Assembly: GCA_036841525.1 (NCBI GenBank)
Contig: DAITVZ010000018.1
Location: forward strand, 5,343-69,342
Length of the DNA: 64,000 nucleotides
DNA from: JAAYEA01 sp012689325
GTDB taxonomy: Bacteria; Chloroflexota; Anaerolineae; JAAYEA01
Reading direction: 5' to 3'
The position numbers were made by a program, and so were the translations under genes. Each line of letters opens with the position of its first letter. The stretch's first letter is position 1. Below the pieces are notes generated by a model. That model was given only the letters and a program-made list of their open reading frames with translations. It was not told where the DNA came from and did not search any database. Below are positions 1 through 7,999 of the stretch, in pieces.

Positions 1-1065
1 AACGCCGACGCCCTGCGGCTGCGCGATAGCCTGCGGCTGGTCCGCCAGCGCCTCGCCGCCGTGCTGCTGGCCCTGGCCGAGCGGATCGAGCAAGAGGCGG
101 GCACGGTGATGATGGCCTACACCCACTTGCAGCCCGCCGAGCCGACCACCCTGGGCTACCGGTTGGCCCAATACGCCCAGGATTTCCTGGAGGATCTGCA
201 GGCGCTGGACCTGACCCTCTCGCTGGTGCGTGGCAAGGGCTTCAAGGGGGCGGTGGGGACCTCCGCGTCCTACGCGCATCTCTTGGAGGGGCGCGGCCTC
301 TCCCCGCGGCAGATGGAGGAGCGGGTCATGGCGCTGCTGGGCCTGGGCGCCTATCCCGTGAGCACGCAGACGTACCCTCGCAAGCTGGATTTCCAGGCGC
401 TGAACGCCCTGGCGGGGATCGCCCAATCGGCCTACAAGTTTGCGCTGGACCTCCGGCTGCTACAATCGCCGGTCTTTGGCGAGCTGGCCGAGCCGTTCGG
501 CCGCAGCCAGGTGGGCTCGTCGGCCATGCCCTTCAAGCGCAACCCGATCACCTCGGAGAGCATCTGCTCGCTGGCCCGTTACGTGGCCGAGCTGCCCCGC
601 GTCGCCTGGGATAACGCCGCCTATTCGGCGCTGGAGCGCACGCTGGACGATTCGGCGAACCGCCGCGTGGCCTTGCCGGAGGGCTTTATGGCGGTGGACG
701 ACATCCTCATCCGCCTGGAGCGGGTGATCAAGGGGCTGCGCGTGGGTCGCGAGGCGATCCAGGCCAAGCTGGAGACCTATGGCCCCTTCGCCGCCACCGA
801 GCCGCTGCTCATGTCCCTGGCCCGGGCGGGGGCCGACCGCCAAGAGATGCACGAGCGCATCCGCGAGGCGAGCATGACGGCCTGGGCGGCGATCCAGCGC
901 GGCGAGGCCAACCCGCTGGCCGACCTCCTGGCGGCGGACCCGCGCGTGCTGGCCTATTTGGCCCCGGCGCAGGTGCGCGAGGTGCTGGCCCAGGGCGCGG
1001 GCGTCGGCGACGCGCCGGAGCGCGCGCTGGCGTTGGCGCAGCGCCTCCGCCAGGCTGTGGCATAG
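1..1065 (+). CDS. purB: Adenylosuccinate lyase, 5' end outside window
   Basis: This enzyme of purine synthesis releases fumarate from SAICAR and from adenylosuccinate. The reading frame is open from the first base of the window, so the N-terminus is missing; the GTG at position 61 is an internal codon. The fumarase/aspartase superfamily signature S-S-A-M-P-F-K-R-N-P is visible at about nt 514-546, and T-H-L-Q-P (nt 121-135) is another conserved loop that carries a catalytic His. It heads the visible part of a pur operon, with purC starting 64 nt downstream. Identification is firm; only the start is unknown. Confidence 0.95.
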   Translation, partial: NADALRLRDSLRLVRQRLAAVLLALAERIEQEAGTVMMAYTHLQPAEPTTLGYRLAQYAQDFLEDLQALDLTLSLVRGKGFKGAVGTSASYAHLLEGRGLSPRQMEERVMALLGLGAYPVSTQTYPRKLDFQALNALAGIAQSAYKFALDLRLLQSPVFGELAEPFGRSQVGSSAMPFKRNPITSESICSLARYVAELPRVAWDNAAYSALERTLDDSANRRVALPEGFMAVDDILIRLERVIKGLRVGREAIQAKLETYGPFAATEPLLMSLARAGADRQEMHERIREASMTAWAAIQRGEANPLADLLAADPRVLAYLAPAQVREVLAQGAGVGDAPERALALAQRLRQAVA

Positions 1066-1128
1066 CTACAACGAGATCCAGCCGGTCTTGATGGTATCGA
1101 GTCCGAAAGAGAGAAGGGAGGTTGCCGC

Positions 1129-1899
1129 ATGACCAAGTATGGGGCGAAACTGGCCGAGGGCAAGACCAAGATCATCTATGCTCATCCCGCTGACCCGACG
1201 CTCATCTATATGGTCCACAAGGACGGGCTGACCGCCGGGGACGGGGCGCGGCGCAACACCTTGCCGGGCAAGGGCAAGATCGCCTGCCGCACCACCTCCA
1301 ACGTCTTTGCCCTGCTGGAGCGGGAGGGCGTGGCCACCCACTACCTGGACCGCGTCGAGGAGCACGTCAACGTGGTCAAGGGCTGCGCCATGATCCCCCT
1401 GGAGGTGGTCATGCGCCGCATCGCCACCGGCTCCTACATCCGGCGCAACCCGCAGGTGGCCGAGGGCACCCGCTTTGACCCCGTGCTGGTGGAGACCTTT
1501 CTCAAGGACGATGCGCGGCACGACCCCTTGATCGACGACGCCGGGATCGTGGCGCAGGGCCTGGCCACCCAGGCCGAGGTTGACTATTTGCGCGAGGCCG
1601 GGCGCCGCGTCTTTGGCATCCTGGAGCGGGCCTGGGCCAAGCTGGGCGTGACCCTGGTGGATTGCAAGATCGAGTTCGGCCGGACCCAGGCCGATGGGCA
1701 GCTCGTGGTGGCCGACGTCATCGATAACGACTCCTGGCGGCTCTGGCCCGCCGGCGACAAGTCCCGCATGCTCGATAAGCAGATCTATCGCAACATGACC
1801 GAAGTGACCGACGAGCGGCTGGCGGCGCTGTTGGCCAAGTACGCCCAGGTGGCCGACCTGACCGACCAGTTCTCGCAGCCGGATCGGGAGGCCAGATGA
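1129..1899 (+). CDS. purC: SAICAR synthetase (phosphoribosylaminoimidazole-succinocarboxamide synthase)
   Basis: It condenses CAIR with aspartate using ATP. The protein has 256 aa. The ATG has a good Shine-Dalgarno (GAAGGGAGG) a few bases upstream. Family motifs are present: E-G-K-T-K near residue 9, R-R-I-A-T-G-S near residue 90, and V-I-D-N-D-S-W-R-L-W-P near residue 200. From memory, the last motif and the segment A-M-I-P-L-E-V-V-M-R-R-I-A-T-G-S match the N-terminal domain of animal PAICS better than typical short bacterial PurC. The stop overlaps the purE start (ATGA), so the two are probably translationally coupled. Confidence 0.95.
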   Translation: MTKYGAKLAEGKTKIIYAHPADPTLIYMVHKDGLTAGDGARRNTLPGKGKIACRTTSNVFALLEREGVATHYLDRVEEHVNVVKGCAMIPLEVVMRRIATGSYIRRNPQVAEGTRFDPVLVETFLKDDARHDPLIDDAGIVAQGLATQAEVDYLREAGRRVFGILERAWAKLGVTLVDCKIEFGRTQADGQLVVADVIDNDSWRLWPAGDKSRMLDKQIYRNMTEVTDERLAALLAKYAQVADLTDQFSQPDREAR

Positions 1900-2372
1900 C
1901 CGGGCACGTCGTGATCGTGATGGGCTCCAAGGGCGATCTGGACCACGCGAACAAGATCGCTGCCCAACTGGCCGCCTGGGAGATCCCCAGCACCCTGCGG
2001 GTGGCCTCGGCGCACAAGAGCGTCCGGCACCTGCTGGACCTGCTGGACCTATATAACCGCGGGGGCGAGCGCATCGTCTTTATCACCGTGGCTGGGCGCT
2101 CCAACGCCTTGAGCGGCATGGTGGACGCCAACTCGCCCTGGCCGGTGATCGCTTGCCCGCCCGTCTCGTCGGCTTTTGGCGGGGCGGATATCTATTCTTC
2201 GTTGCGCATGCCCAGCGGCGTGGCGCCGCTGGTGGTCCTCGAGCCCGAGGGCGCCGCGCTGGCCGCCGCCAAAATCCTGGCCGTGGGCGATCCCGCGCTG
2301 CGCGCCAAACTCGCGGCTTTTCAGGGCCAGATGGCCGCGTCCATCGTCGAGGCGGACCAGAGCCTCGGCTAG
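1896..2372 (+). CDS. purE: AIR carboxylase, class II-like PurE
   Basis: The protein has 158 aa and starts with M-G-S-K-G-D, the nucleotide-binding loop of the PurE fold. The central segments V-A-G-R-S-N-A-L-S-G-M, P-V-I-A-C-P-P and S-S-L-R-M-P-S-G-V resemble the AIR carboxylase domain of animal PAICS (class II, direct carboxylation of AIR with CO2). They do not look like the usual bacterial N5-CAIR mutase (class I), which has G-A-G-G-A-A-H-L-P-G-M. No purK is present in the window, which fits class II because that route needs no N5-CAIR synthetase. The class call is made by eye and needs an alignment. Confidence 0.85.
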   Translation: MTGHVVIVMGSKGDLDHANKIAAQLAAWEIPSTLRVASAHKSVRHLLDLLDLYNRGGERIVFITVAGRSNALSGMVDANSPWPVIACPPVSSAFGGADIYSSLRMPSGVAPLVVLEPEGAALAAAKILAVGDPALRAKLAAFQGQMAASIVEADQSLG

Positions 2373-2402
2373 CGGCTGGCCCCGTATTCTGGAGAGATGA
2401 GC

Positions 2403-3836
2403 ATGATCGATTCATTGGAGCATGACGGCGACCGACAGTCGGAGGCCTGCGGCGTGTTCGGCATCTACGCCCCAGGCGAGGCGGTCGCCCGCATCACCTT
2501 TTTCGGCCTTTATGCCCTGCAACACCGCGGCCAGGAGAGCGCCGGCATCGCCGTCTCGGATGGCCGCCATGCCTATGTGCACAAAGAGATGGGGTTGGTC
2601 TCCCAGGTGTTCAACGAGGACAACCTGCGCCCCCTGCAAGGCGATATCGCCATCGGGCACGTGCGCTATTCCACCGCCGACTCGTCGCGGCGGGTGAGCG
2701 CGCAGCCCTTCCTGCTGGAATCGGCGCTGGGGCCCATCGCCCTGGCGCACAACGGCAACCTGGTGAACACCGAAGACCTCCGCCAAGAGCTCTTTACCCG
2801 CGGCGTGGGCCTCACCTCCTACTGCGACACCGAGGTGATGATCCAGATGCTGGCGGGGGCGCGCGGCGACACCTGGCTCGACCGCATCCGCCACATGATG
2901 AGCAAGGCGCTGGGCGCCTATTCCCTCACCATCCTCACCCGCGACGCCCTTTTTGCCGCCCGCGACCCCTGGGGCTTTCGTCCCCTGGCCATGGGCAAGC
3001 TCAACGGCGGCTGGGTGGTGGCCTCGGAGAGCTGCGCGCTGCACACCGTGGGCGCGCACGACATCCAGGAGATCCCCGCCGGCAAGATCGTCATGATCGA
3101 CGGCGACGGCGCGCGGATCGTCGATGGCGTGCCGCCCGCCCGGCCGCACCTCTGCGTCTTTGAGTACATTTATTTCGCCCGCCCCGATAGCCTCATCGGC
3201 GGCCAGTTGGTCCACGAGGTCCGGCAGGCGCTGGGCCGGGAGCTGGCCCGGGAGCACGCCGTGGACGCCGATCTGGTCATCTCGATCCCCGACTCGGCCA
3301 CCGCGGCGGCCATCGGCTATGCCCACGAGGCCGGCATCCCCTACGGCGAGGGACTGATCAAGAACCGCTACATCGGGCGCACCTTCATCCAGCCCGACGA
3401 CCGCCTGCGCAAGGCGGGCATCGCCCTCAAGTTCAACCCGCTGCCCGAGATCTTGAAGGGCAAGCGCGTGGTGGTGGTGGACGATTCCATCGTGCGCGGC
3501 AACACCAGCCGCCCCATCGCCGAGCTGCTGCGGCGGGCGGGCGCCGCCGAGATCCACATGCGCATCTCCTCGCCGCCCATCAAACACCCCTGCTTTATGG
3601 GCGTGGACATGGCGACCTATGACGAGTTGATCGCCCACCACCTCAGCGTGCAAGAGATCGAGCGGCGGCTGGGCGTGGACAGCCTCGGTTACCTGAGCCT
3701 GGAAGGGCTGGACCGCGCCTGCAAGGATTTGGAGGGCCGCTGCTGCTCCTCCTGCTTTACCGGCGACTATCTCTTTGAGCAAAAGGCCGGGGGGTTCATC
3801 GCGCGGGAGGAACAGCGGCGCTTTTGCGTCGGGTAA
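2403..3836 (+). CDS. purF: Amidophosphoribosyltransferase (glutamine PRPP amidotransferase)
   Basis: This is the first committed step of purine synthesis, making phosphoribosylamine from PRPP and glutamine. An ATG at 2397 is also in frame but touches the GGAG at 2391-2394; the ATG at 2403 has normal spacing, giving 477 aa. A propeptide of about 15 residues precedes the Cys in E-A-C-G-V-F-G, which would become the N-terminal nucleophile after processing. The PRPP loop V-V-V-V-D-D-S-I-V-R-G-N-T is clear. Cys residues in H-L-C-V-F-E, H-P-C-F-M-G and C-C-S-S-C-F-T-G match the [4Fe-4S] ligands of the B. subtilis-type enzyme. Confidence 0.95.
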   Translation: MIDSLEHDGDRQSEACGVFGIYAPGEAVARITFFGLYALQHRGQESAGIAVSDGRHAYVHKEMGLVSQVFNEDNLRPLQGDIAIGHVRYSTADSSRRVSAQPFLLESALGPIALAHNGNLVNTEDLRQELFTRGVGLTSYCDTEVMIQMLAGARGDTWLDRIRHMMSKALGAYSLTILTRDALFAARDPWGFRPLAMGKLNGGWVVASESCALHTVGAHDIQEIPAGKIVMIDGDGARIVDGVPPARPHLCVFEYIYFARPDSLIGGQLVHEVRQALGRELAREHAVDADLVISIPDSATAAAIGYAHEAGIPYGEGLIKNRYIGRTFIQPDDRLRKAGIALKFNPLPEILKGKRVVVVDDSIVRGNTSRPIAELLRRAGAAEIHMRISSPPIKHPCFMGVDMATYDELIAHHLSVQEIERRLGVDSLGYLSLEGLDRACKDLEGRCCSSCFTGDYLFEQKAGGFIAREEQRRFCVG

Positions 3837-3847
3837 AGGGGGGGCGC

Positions 3848-5134
3848 GTGAAAGTACTGGTGGTCGGTTCCGGGGGGCGGGAGCACGCCCTGGTCTGGGC
3901 GCTGAGCCGCTCCCCGCAGGTGAAGGAGCTCTATATTGCGCCGGGGAACGGCGGCACCGGCGGCCTGGCAACCAACGTCCCCATCCCCGCCGAGGACGTC
4001 GCCGCGCTGGTCGACTATGCGGCGGCGGGGCGCTTCGATATGGTGGTGGTGGGGCCGGAGGCGCCCATCGCCCTGGGACTGACCGACCTGCTGCAAGCCA
4101 AGGGGCTGCGCGTCTTTGCGCCCAGCGCGGCGGCGGGGCAGCTCGAGTCCTCCAAGGCGTTCAGCAAGGACTTTATGCGCCGCTACGCCATCCCCACCGC
4201 CGCCTATGCCACGTTCGCTGACCACGCGGCGGCGGCGCGTTACCTGGAGGCCCACCCCGCGCCCATCGTGGTCAAGGCCAGCGGGCTGGCCGCGGGCAAG
4301 GGGGCCATCGTCTGCCAGACCGACGCCGAGGCCCAGGCGGCGCTGCGCCAGATCATGGTGGAGCGCGCCTTTGGCTCAGCGGGCGACCAGGTGGTGATCG
4401 AGGAGTACCTGAGCGGCCAGGAGGTCACCGTCCTGGCCTTTGCCGATGGCCGCACCGTCAAGCCGATGCTCCTCGCCCAGGACCACAAGGCCGCCTATGA
4501 TGGCGACCGCGGCCCCAACACCGGCGGCATGGGCTGCTACGCCCCCGCCTCGGTCCTGGATGACGCCCTGTTGCGGCAGGTGGTGGCGCGCGTCTTGCAG
4601 CCCGCCGTGGACGGCCTGGCCGAGCTGGGCGCGCCCTACGTGGGCGTCCTTTATGCCGGGCTGATGGTCTCCGGCGGCGATTTCCGCACGCTCGAGTTCA
4701 ACTGCCGCTTCGGCGACCCGGAGGCGCAGGCGATCCTGCCGCTGTTGCGCACTGACCTGGTGGACGTCATGAACGCCTGCATCGATGGGCGGCTGGACCA
4801 GGTCGCGCTAGAGTGGGCGGCGGGCTCGTGCGCCTGCGTGGTGATGGCCTCCGGCGGCTATCCGGGCGACTATGCCCGCGGCTTCGAGATCGCGGGACTG
4901 GACGAGGCGGCCAAGCTGCCGGACACGGTGGTCTTTCACGCGGGGACCCGGCGCGACGGCGGGCGCGTGCTCACCGCCGGCGGGCGGGTGTTGGGCGTCA
5001 CCTCCTGGGCCGGCGGCCTGCCCGAGGCGCTCCGCCGCGCCTATGCCGCCGTGGAGCGCATCCATTGGGACGGGGCCATCTATCGCCGGGATATCGGGGC
5101 CAAAGGGCTGCGGGCCGGCAAGGAGGCAGCATGA
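3848..5134 (+). CDS. purD: Phosphoribosylamine-glycine ligase (GAR synthetase)
   Basis: This ATP-grasp enzyme makes GAR from phosphoribosylamine and glycine. I chose the GTG at 3848, preceded by AAAGGGGGG, because the protein then begins V-K-V-L-V-V-G-S-G-G-R-E-H-A, the usual PurD N-terminus; the frame stays open to a TTG at 3824 inside purF. The result is 428 aa, typical for the family. N-T-G-G-M-G near residue 225 and F-N-C-R-F-G-D-P-E-A-Q near residue 285 are the diagnostic ATP-grasp motifs. The stop overlaps the purM start (ATGA). Confidence 0.95.
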   Translation: MKVLVVGSGGREHALVWALSRSPQVKELYIAPGNGGTGGLATNVPIPAEDVAALVDYAAAGRFDMVVVGPEAPIALGLTDLLQAKGLRVFAPSAAAGQLESSKAFSKDFMRRYAIPTAAYATFADHAAAARYLEAHPAPIVVKASGLAAGKGAIVCQTDAEAQAALRQIMVERAFGSAGDQVVIEEYLSGQEVTVLAFADGRTVKPMLLAQDHKAAYDGDRGPNTGGMGCYAPASVLDDALLRQVVARVLQPAVDGLAELGAPYVGVLYAGLMVSGGDFRTLEFNCRFGDPEAQAILPLLRTDLVDVMNACIDGRLDQVALEWAAGSCACVVMASGGYPGDYARGFEIAGLDEAAKLPDTVVFHAGTRRDGGRVLTAGGRVLGVTSWAGGLPEALRRAYAAVERIHWDGAIYRRDIGAKGLRAGKEAA

Positions 5135-6150
5135 CGAGCAAGAGCGCCTATGCGGCGTCCGGGGTCAATATCGACGCGGGGAACCGCGCCGTCGAGCTCA
5201 TGCGCGAGGCGGTGCGCTCGACCTACGGGCCGGAGGTGCTGCTGGGCATCGGCGCCTTTGGCGGGCTCTTTGACGCCGCCAAGCTGCAGGGGATGCGCCA
5301 CCCTGTCCTGGTCGGCTCCACCGATGGCGTGGGCACCAAGACCAAGGTCGCCTGCGCCCTGGGCAGCTATGAGACCATCGGCCACGATATCGTCAACCAC
5401 TGCGTCAACGATATCCTGGTGCAGGGCGCCGAGCCGCTCTTTTTCCTCGACTATGTGGCCTCCTCGGTGATCGACCCGCAGGTGATCGCCAGCGTGGTGA
5501 CCGGCGTCTCCGCGGCGTGCCGCGCGGCGGGGTGCGCGCTGCTGGGCGGCGAGACCGCCGAGATGCCCGGCGTCTACGAGCCGGGCGAGCTGGACCTGGC
5601 CGGGACCATCATCGGCGTGGTCGAGCGCGACGAGATCATCGACGGGACGTCCATTGCCCCGGGCGACGTCCTGATCGGCTTGCCCTCCGCCGGGCTGCAC
5701 ACCAACGGTTTTTCCCTGGCGAGGCGCGTCTTTCCGCCGTCCACGTATGGGGAATACGCCGAGGTGCTGGGCCAGCCGCTGGGCCGCGCGTTGGTGGAGC
5801 CGCACCGCTCCTACCTGCCCCACTTTCGCGCCATCCGCCAGGTGGCGGCGATCAAGGGCATGGCCCACCTCACCGGCGGCGGCTTTGTGGACAATATCCC
5901 GCGCATCCTGCCGCCGGGCGTCTGCGCCGTGGTGGACCGGAGCGCCTGGGCCGTCCCGCCGCTCTTTCGGTTGATCGAAGAGGTGGGGCAGGTGGACCAC
6001 GACGAGATGTACCGCGTCTTTAACATGGGGATCGGGATGGTGCTGGCCGTGGCGCCTGGCGACGCGCCGGCTGTGCTGGCCGCGGAGCCCGCCGCCGTCG
6101 TCATCGGCGAGGTCGTCGCCTCGGCCACCGAGCGGGTGCGGCTGCGATGA
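5131..6150 (+). CDS. purM: AIR synthetase (phosphoribosylformylglycinamidine cyclo-ligase)
   Basis: It closes the imidazole ring, converting FGAM to AIR. The ATG at 5131 follows AAGGAGGCAGC and overlaps the purD stop, giving 339 aa. The frame is open much further upstream, but that part is the shadow of purD. Motifs seen: S-T-D-G-V-G-T-K, G-G-E-T-A-E-M-P-G-V-Y and G-L-P-S-A-G-L-H-T-N-G-F, all conserved in PurM. Its stop overlaps purN (ATGA). The upstream enzyme PurL(QS) is not in this window. Confidence 0.95.
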   Translation: MTSKSAYAASGVNIDAGNRAVELMREAVRSTYGPEVLLGIGAFGGLFDAAKLQGMRHPVLVGSTDGVGTKTKVACALGSYETIGHDIVNHCVNDILVQGAEPLFFLDYVASSVIDPQVIASVVTGVSAACRAAGCALLGGETAEMPGVYEPGELDLAGTIIGVVERDEIIDGTSIAPGDVLIGLPSAGLHTNGFSLARRVFPPSTYGEYAEVLGQPLGRALVEPHRSYLPHFRAIRQVAAIKGMAHLTGGGFVDNIPRILPPGVCAVVDRSAWAVPPLFRLIEEVGQVDHDEMYRVFNMGIGMVLAVAPGDAPAVLAAEPAAVVIGEVVASATERVRLR

Positions 6151-6746
6151 GACGATTGGCGGTCCTGGCCTCCGGCAACGGCTCCAACCTGCAGGCGATC
6201 ATCGACGCGGCCGAGTCGGGGGCGCTGCCCGGGGTGCGCGTCGCCGTGGTGGTCGCCGACCGGCGGGAGGCCTACGCCCTTGAGCGGGCCAAAAAGCACG
6301 GCATCCCGACCCTCTATCACCCCTTCCTGCCCTATCGGAAGGCGGGGCGCTCCCGCGCCGACTATGACGCCGATCTGGCGGCCAAGCTGGCGCCCTACGA
6401 GGTGGACCTCGTCGTCCTGGCGGGGTGGATGCGCATCTTGTCCATGGCCTTCCTGCAACACTATTCCGGGCGGGTGCTGAACTTGCACCCGGCGCTGCCC
6501 GGCACGTTTCCGGGGACGCACGCCATCGAGCGGGCTTACGAGGCCTCTCGCCGCGGCGAGATCGCCCATACCGGGGTGATGGTCCACCGCGTGCCCGATG
6601 AGGGGGTGGACGTGGGGCCGGTGGTGGTGCAGCAAGTGGTGCCCATCTACCCCGAGGATACCCTGGAGATGCTGGAGAGCCGCATCCACGAGGCCGAGCA
6701 CGCGCTCTATGTGAGGGCGATCCAGGAGACCCTAAAGGTTTTCTGA
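6147..6746 (+). CDS. purN: GAR formyltransferase (10-formyl-THF dependent)
   Basis: It formylates GAR. The protein has 199 aa with the start loop V-L-A-S-G-N-G-S-N-L-Q-A and the catalytic segment N-L-H-P-A-L-P-G-T-F-P-G-T-H-A, carrying the Asn and His of the formyltransferase triad. The Asp is probably in R-V-P-D-E-G-V-D-V-G-P. The P-A-L-P-G-T-F-x-G-T-H-A-I-E-R-A wording differs from E. coli PurN (P-S-L-L-P-K-Y-P-G-L-H-T) and, from memory, is closer to fungal ADE8. It is the last gene of the operon and two palindromes follow immediately. Confidence 0.93.
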   Translation: MRRLAVLASGNGSNLQAIIDAAESGALPGVRVAVVVADRREAYALERAKKHGIPTLYHPFLPYRKAGRSRADYDADLAAKLAPYEVDLVVLAGWMRILSMAFLQHYSGRVLNLHPALPGTFPGTHAIERAYEASRRGEIAHTGVMVHRVPDEGVDVGPVVVQQVVPIYPEDTLEMLESRIHEAEHALYVRAIQETLKVF

Positions 6747-6757
6747 AACCTTTAGGG
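6730..6757. repeat. Perfect 12-bp palindrome overlapping the purN end
   Basis: The arms CCCTAAAGGTTT and AAACCTTTAGGG are separated by TCTG. The left arm lies in the last codons of purN. A degenerate relative of the same CCTAAAGG...CCTTT element occurs at 44132-44167, so this may be a dispersed repeat that also works as an mRNA 3' stem. Confidence 0.7.
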
Positions 6758-6767
6758 TCTGCAAGCA

Positions 6768-6803
6768 AGACCTCCGAGCTCTGTCAGACCTCGGAGGTCT
6801 TTT
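6768..6803. terminator. Bidirectional terminator between purN and the permease genes
   Basis: The 11-bp arms AGACCTCCGAG (6768-6778) and CTCGGAGGTCT (6790-6800) form a perfect stem, followed by TTT on the plus strand. It lies between the convergent purN and oppC-like genes and could serve both. Confidence 0.7.
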
Positions 6804-6825
6804 GTCGTTTGGAGGGGATACGCCG

Positions 6826-7980
6826 TTACCGCGAGTAGGGATCGGCGGCGTCGCGCAGGCCGTCGCCCAAAAAGTTGAGCGCCAGCACGGTGATGATCAC
6901 GGCGATGGCGGGCGTCAGCACCCACGGCGCCAGCACCAGCGACCGTAAGTTCTGCGCCTCTTGCAGCAAGACGCCCCAACTGATCGCCGGCGGGCGCAGC
7001 CCCAGCCCGATAAAGCTGAGGCCGGTCTCGTTCAGGATCATGCCGGGGATGGAGAGCGTCAGCGAGGCGATGATGTAGCTCAGGAACGAGGGGACCATGT
7101 GGCGGACGATGATGCGCATTTCGCCGGCCCCCGCCAGCCGCGCGGCCATCACAAAGTCCTCCTCGCGCAGCGCCAGGAACCGCCCGCGCACCACCCGGGC
7201 CATGCCGGTCCAGCCGATGAGCGAGAGGATCACCGTGATGCCGAAATAGACCCGCACCACCGGCCAGTCCGCGGGCATGGCCGCGCTGAGGCCCATCCAC
7301 AGCGGCACGCTGGGGATCGAGCGGATGAACTCGATGACGCGCTGGATCATGTTGTCTATGCCGCCGCCATAGTAACCCGACATGCCGCCCAGGATGATGC
7401 CGATGATCAAGCTGAGGAACACGCCCACCAGCCCGATGGAGAGGGAGAGCCGCGCCCCGTAGCAGAGCCGCGAGAAGAGGTCGCGCCCCATGCGGTCGGC
7501 CCCCAGCAAAAAGACCCCCTGCTCATCGTGGGTCACGTTCAGGCCAAAGAGGTGCCAGTCGGTCTCGATCAGCCCCCACATCTTGTAAGGGGTGCCGCGC
7601 TCAAAGAACCGGATGGTGTAAGGCGGCGCCTCGGTGTCATCGCGATAGATGCTCCGCATCGTCTCCGGGTCGCGATCGCGGATCGTCTTGTAGACAAAAG
7701 GCCAGCGGAACCGCCCCTCGGTGTCGCGAAGGTGGATCTTGGTGGGCGGCGAAAGCTTGTATTGCGTAAAGAACTGCTCCGGGTTATACGGCGCGACGAA
7801 CTCGCAGAATAGCGCCACGGCGTAAAAGATGATCATGATCACGCCGCCCACCATGGCTGCCTTGTGCTTGCGGAAACGCCACCACATGAGTTGCCACTGC
7901 GTGGCGATAAAGACCTTATCATCGGCGGTCTCGACCAATTCCTCCACCGCCTCGGTCGCGTTTCGTTTCACTTCTTCCAT
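6826..7980 (-). CDS. ABC transporter permease, DppC/OppC family
   Basis: Inner-membrane subunit of a solute-binding-protein-dependent importer of the peptide/nickel/oligosaccharide class, 384 aa. One membrane segment near residues 39-65 is followed by an extra-cytoplasmic insertion of roughly 130 residues. The transport domain then begins at G-A-D-R-M-G-R-D-L-F-S-R-L, the usual start of the permease core. The cytoplasmic coupling loop shows E-D-F-V-M-A-A-R-L-A-G-A-G. Such a long insertion is, as I recall, common in oligosaccharide-type importers of thermophiles and Chloroflexota. It follows the oppB-like gene by 19 nt. No binding protein or ATPase gene adjoins it here. Confidence 0.88.
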   Translation of the reverse strand: MEEVKRNATEAVEELVETADDKVFIATQWQLMWWRFRKHKAAMVGGVIMIIFYAVALFCEFVAPYNPEQFFTQYKLSPPTKIHLRDTEGRFRWPFVYKTIRDRDPETMRSIYRDDTEAPPYTIRFFERGTPYKMWGLIETDWHLFGLNVTHDEQGVFLLGADRMGRDLFSRLCYGARLSLSIGLVGVFLSLIIGIILGGMSGYYGGGIDNMIQRVIEFIRSIPSVPLWMGLSAAMPADWPVVRVYFGITVILSLIGWTGMARVVRGRFLALREEDFVMAARLAGAGEMRIIVRHMVPSFLSYIIASLTLSIPGMILNETGLSFIGLGLRPPAISWGVLLQEAQNLRSLVLAPWVLTPAIAVIITVLALNFLGDGLRDAADPYSR

Positions 7981-7999
7981 GTTTTTACCCTTCCTGGCC

